From contig DASVWZ010000054.1 of assembly GCA_036392935.1 (NCBI GenBank), positions 1-10,922 on the forward strand: a stretch of DNA of 10,922 bases, in the 5' to 3' direction. Positions 10,189-10,922 of this stretch are shown here, piece after piece; position 1 is the first letter of the stretch; each line of letters opens with the position of its first letter. The position numbers and the translations under genes were made by a program. The notes under the pieces are model-generated. The model did not search any database and was not told the DNA's origin. It saw nothing but the letters and a program-made list of their open reading frames with translations. The stretch comes from DASVWZ01 sp036392935 (lineage in GTDB: Bacteria; Acidobacteriota; Terriglobia; Terriglobales; Acidobacteriaceae).

Positions 10189-10922
10189 ATGCTTACCCTC
10201 ACCCCCGACCAATGGCAGGAAGTAAGCCCTTACCTCGATGAGGTTCTGGATCTCACCCCCGAAGAACGCCCCGCCTGGCTGTTTGCGCTCAGCCAAAGAG
10301 ATGCGAATCTCGCCTCCATCGTGCGCACTTTGTTGGACGAACAGGCACAACTAAAAGAAGAAGGCTTTCTTGAGAAATCTCCGTTCCGTATAGGCTCTGG
10401 ACTCGCCGGCCAGAAAATTGGCGCCTACACCCTCGTCTCGCAAATCGCCCAGGGAGGTATGGGAAGCGTCTGGCTCGCCCAGCGCAGCGACGGCCGCTTC
10501 GAGCGCCAGGCCGCGGTCAAATTCGTGAGCATCGCCCTCACCAGCCGCGTCACCGAAGAACGCTTCAAACGCGAGGGCAGCATCCTCGGTCGCCTCACCC
10601 ATCCCCACATCGCCGAGCTGCTCGACGCCGGCATCTCCGCCGAAGGCACTCCCTACCTTATCCTCGAATACGTCGAGGGCCTGTCCATCGACCAATATTG
10701 CGACCAGCACAAGCTCGGCATCGACGCTCGCGTCGCGCTGTTCCTTGACGTGTTGAGCGCAGTCGCCGAGGCCCATGCCAACCTGATCGTTCATCGCGAC
10801 ATCAAGCCTTCTAACGTCCTGGTACGCAACGATGGCCAGGTGAAGCTGCTCGATTTCGGCATTGCCAAGTTGCTCGCCGACGAAGGCAGCAACACATCGG
10901 AGACCATGCTCACCGTCGAAGG
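10189..10922 (+). CDS. Serine/threonine protein kinase (partial, runs off the window)
   Basis: The frame from ATG 10189 is open to the window end (244 codons). A helical N-terminal extension (1-70, with TPDQWQEVSPYLDEVLDL and a GFLE motif) precedes a Hanks-type kinase domain. Visible kinase motifs are the glycine loop IAQGGMGSVW (86-95), the VAIK-type lysine K111 in AAVKF, the helix-C glutamate E129, the catalytic loop HRDIKPSN with D204, K206 and N209, and DFG at 222-224. The first glycine of the nucleotide loop is Ala (A87). All catalytic residues are present, so the kinase should be active. It follows the sigma factor by 7 bp without a Shine-Dalgarno. In related pairs the kinase C-terminus often carries TPR or sensor domains, which would lie beyond this window. 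It probably regulates or is regulated with the adjacent sigma factor. Confidence 0.9.
   Translation, partial: MLTLTPDQWQEVSPYLDEVLDLTPEERPAWLFALSQRDANLASIVRTLLDEQAQLKEEGFLEKSPFRIGSGLAGQKIGAYTLVSQIAQGGMGSVWLAQRSDGRFERQAAVKFVSIALTSRVTEERFKREGSILGRLTHPHIAELLDAGISAEGTPYLILEYVEGLSIDQYCDQHKLGIDARVALFLDVLSAVAEAHANLIVHRDIKPSNVLVRNDGQVKLLDFGIAKLLADEGSNTSETMLTVE

Noticed and set aside
1..10922. CRISPR array, insertion sequence, tRNA or rRNA genes, phage genes
   Set aside because: No spaced direct repeats, transposase motifs, terminal inverted repeats, or conserved tRNA/rRNA stretches were recognised. All long coding regions are accounted for by chemotaxis and regulatory genes.

Overview
The window is GC-rich (roughly 60% by eye), single-copy bacterial DNA dominated by one chemotaxis gene cluster on the + strand. 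The organism looks like a motile member of the Acidobacteriota (Terriglobia-like). This is inferred from the style of the proteins and from an ECF sigma factor followed directly by a Ser/Thr kinase with a short helical N-terminal extension, a pairing common in that phylum. No rRNA or other marker gene is present, so the assignment is moderate.

Layout: (1) Positions 1-67 hold the first 22 codons of a divergent minus-strand gene with a very good ribosome binding site. (2) Positions 68-552 are a divergent intergenic region rich in inverted repeats. It contains a perfect 18-bp palindrome overlapping an exact CRP-type core (TGTGA-N6-TCACA), a sigma54-like site and, closest to the chemotaxis genes, a good sigma28 (FliA) promoter match. 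(3) Positions 553-9486 encode cheA, cheW, a possible 29-codon small ORF, a large soluble PAS/HAMP chemoreceptor, cheB, cheR and an HDOD-domain protein. All are in the same direction with gaps of 0-132 bp, and cheR overlaps the HDOD gene by 4 bp. (4) Positions 9609-10922 hold an ECF sigma factor and, 7 bp after its stop, the start of a Ser/Thr protein kinase that runs off the window. This is a separate regulatory pair.

How the genes work together: the receptor has no membrane segment, so it should read an intracellular cue through four PAS domains. Several stacked HAMP-like modules would pass the signal to a coiled-coil signalling domain that controls CheA through CheW. CheR and CheB would reset the receptor by methylation and demethylation/deamidation at heptad-phased Glu/Gln pairs. 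CheA has no recognisable CheY-docking P2 domain and no receiver, and no cheY lies in the window. The response regulator is therefore encoded elsewhere, or the HDOD protein is part of an unconventional output. The FliA-type promoter points to flagellar motility as the process controlled.

Most of the window is well-understood biology. The less ordinary parts are the HDOD protein with a full set of HD-type metal-ligand positions built into a chemotaxis operon, the CheA architecture (tandem CheW domains, no P2), the Met/Ser microsatellite small ORF between cheW and the receptor gene, and the dense palindromic regulatory region at the left end.
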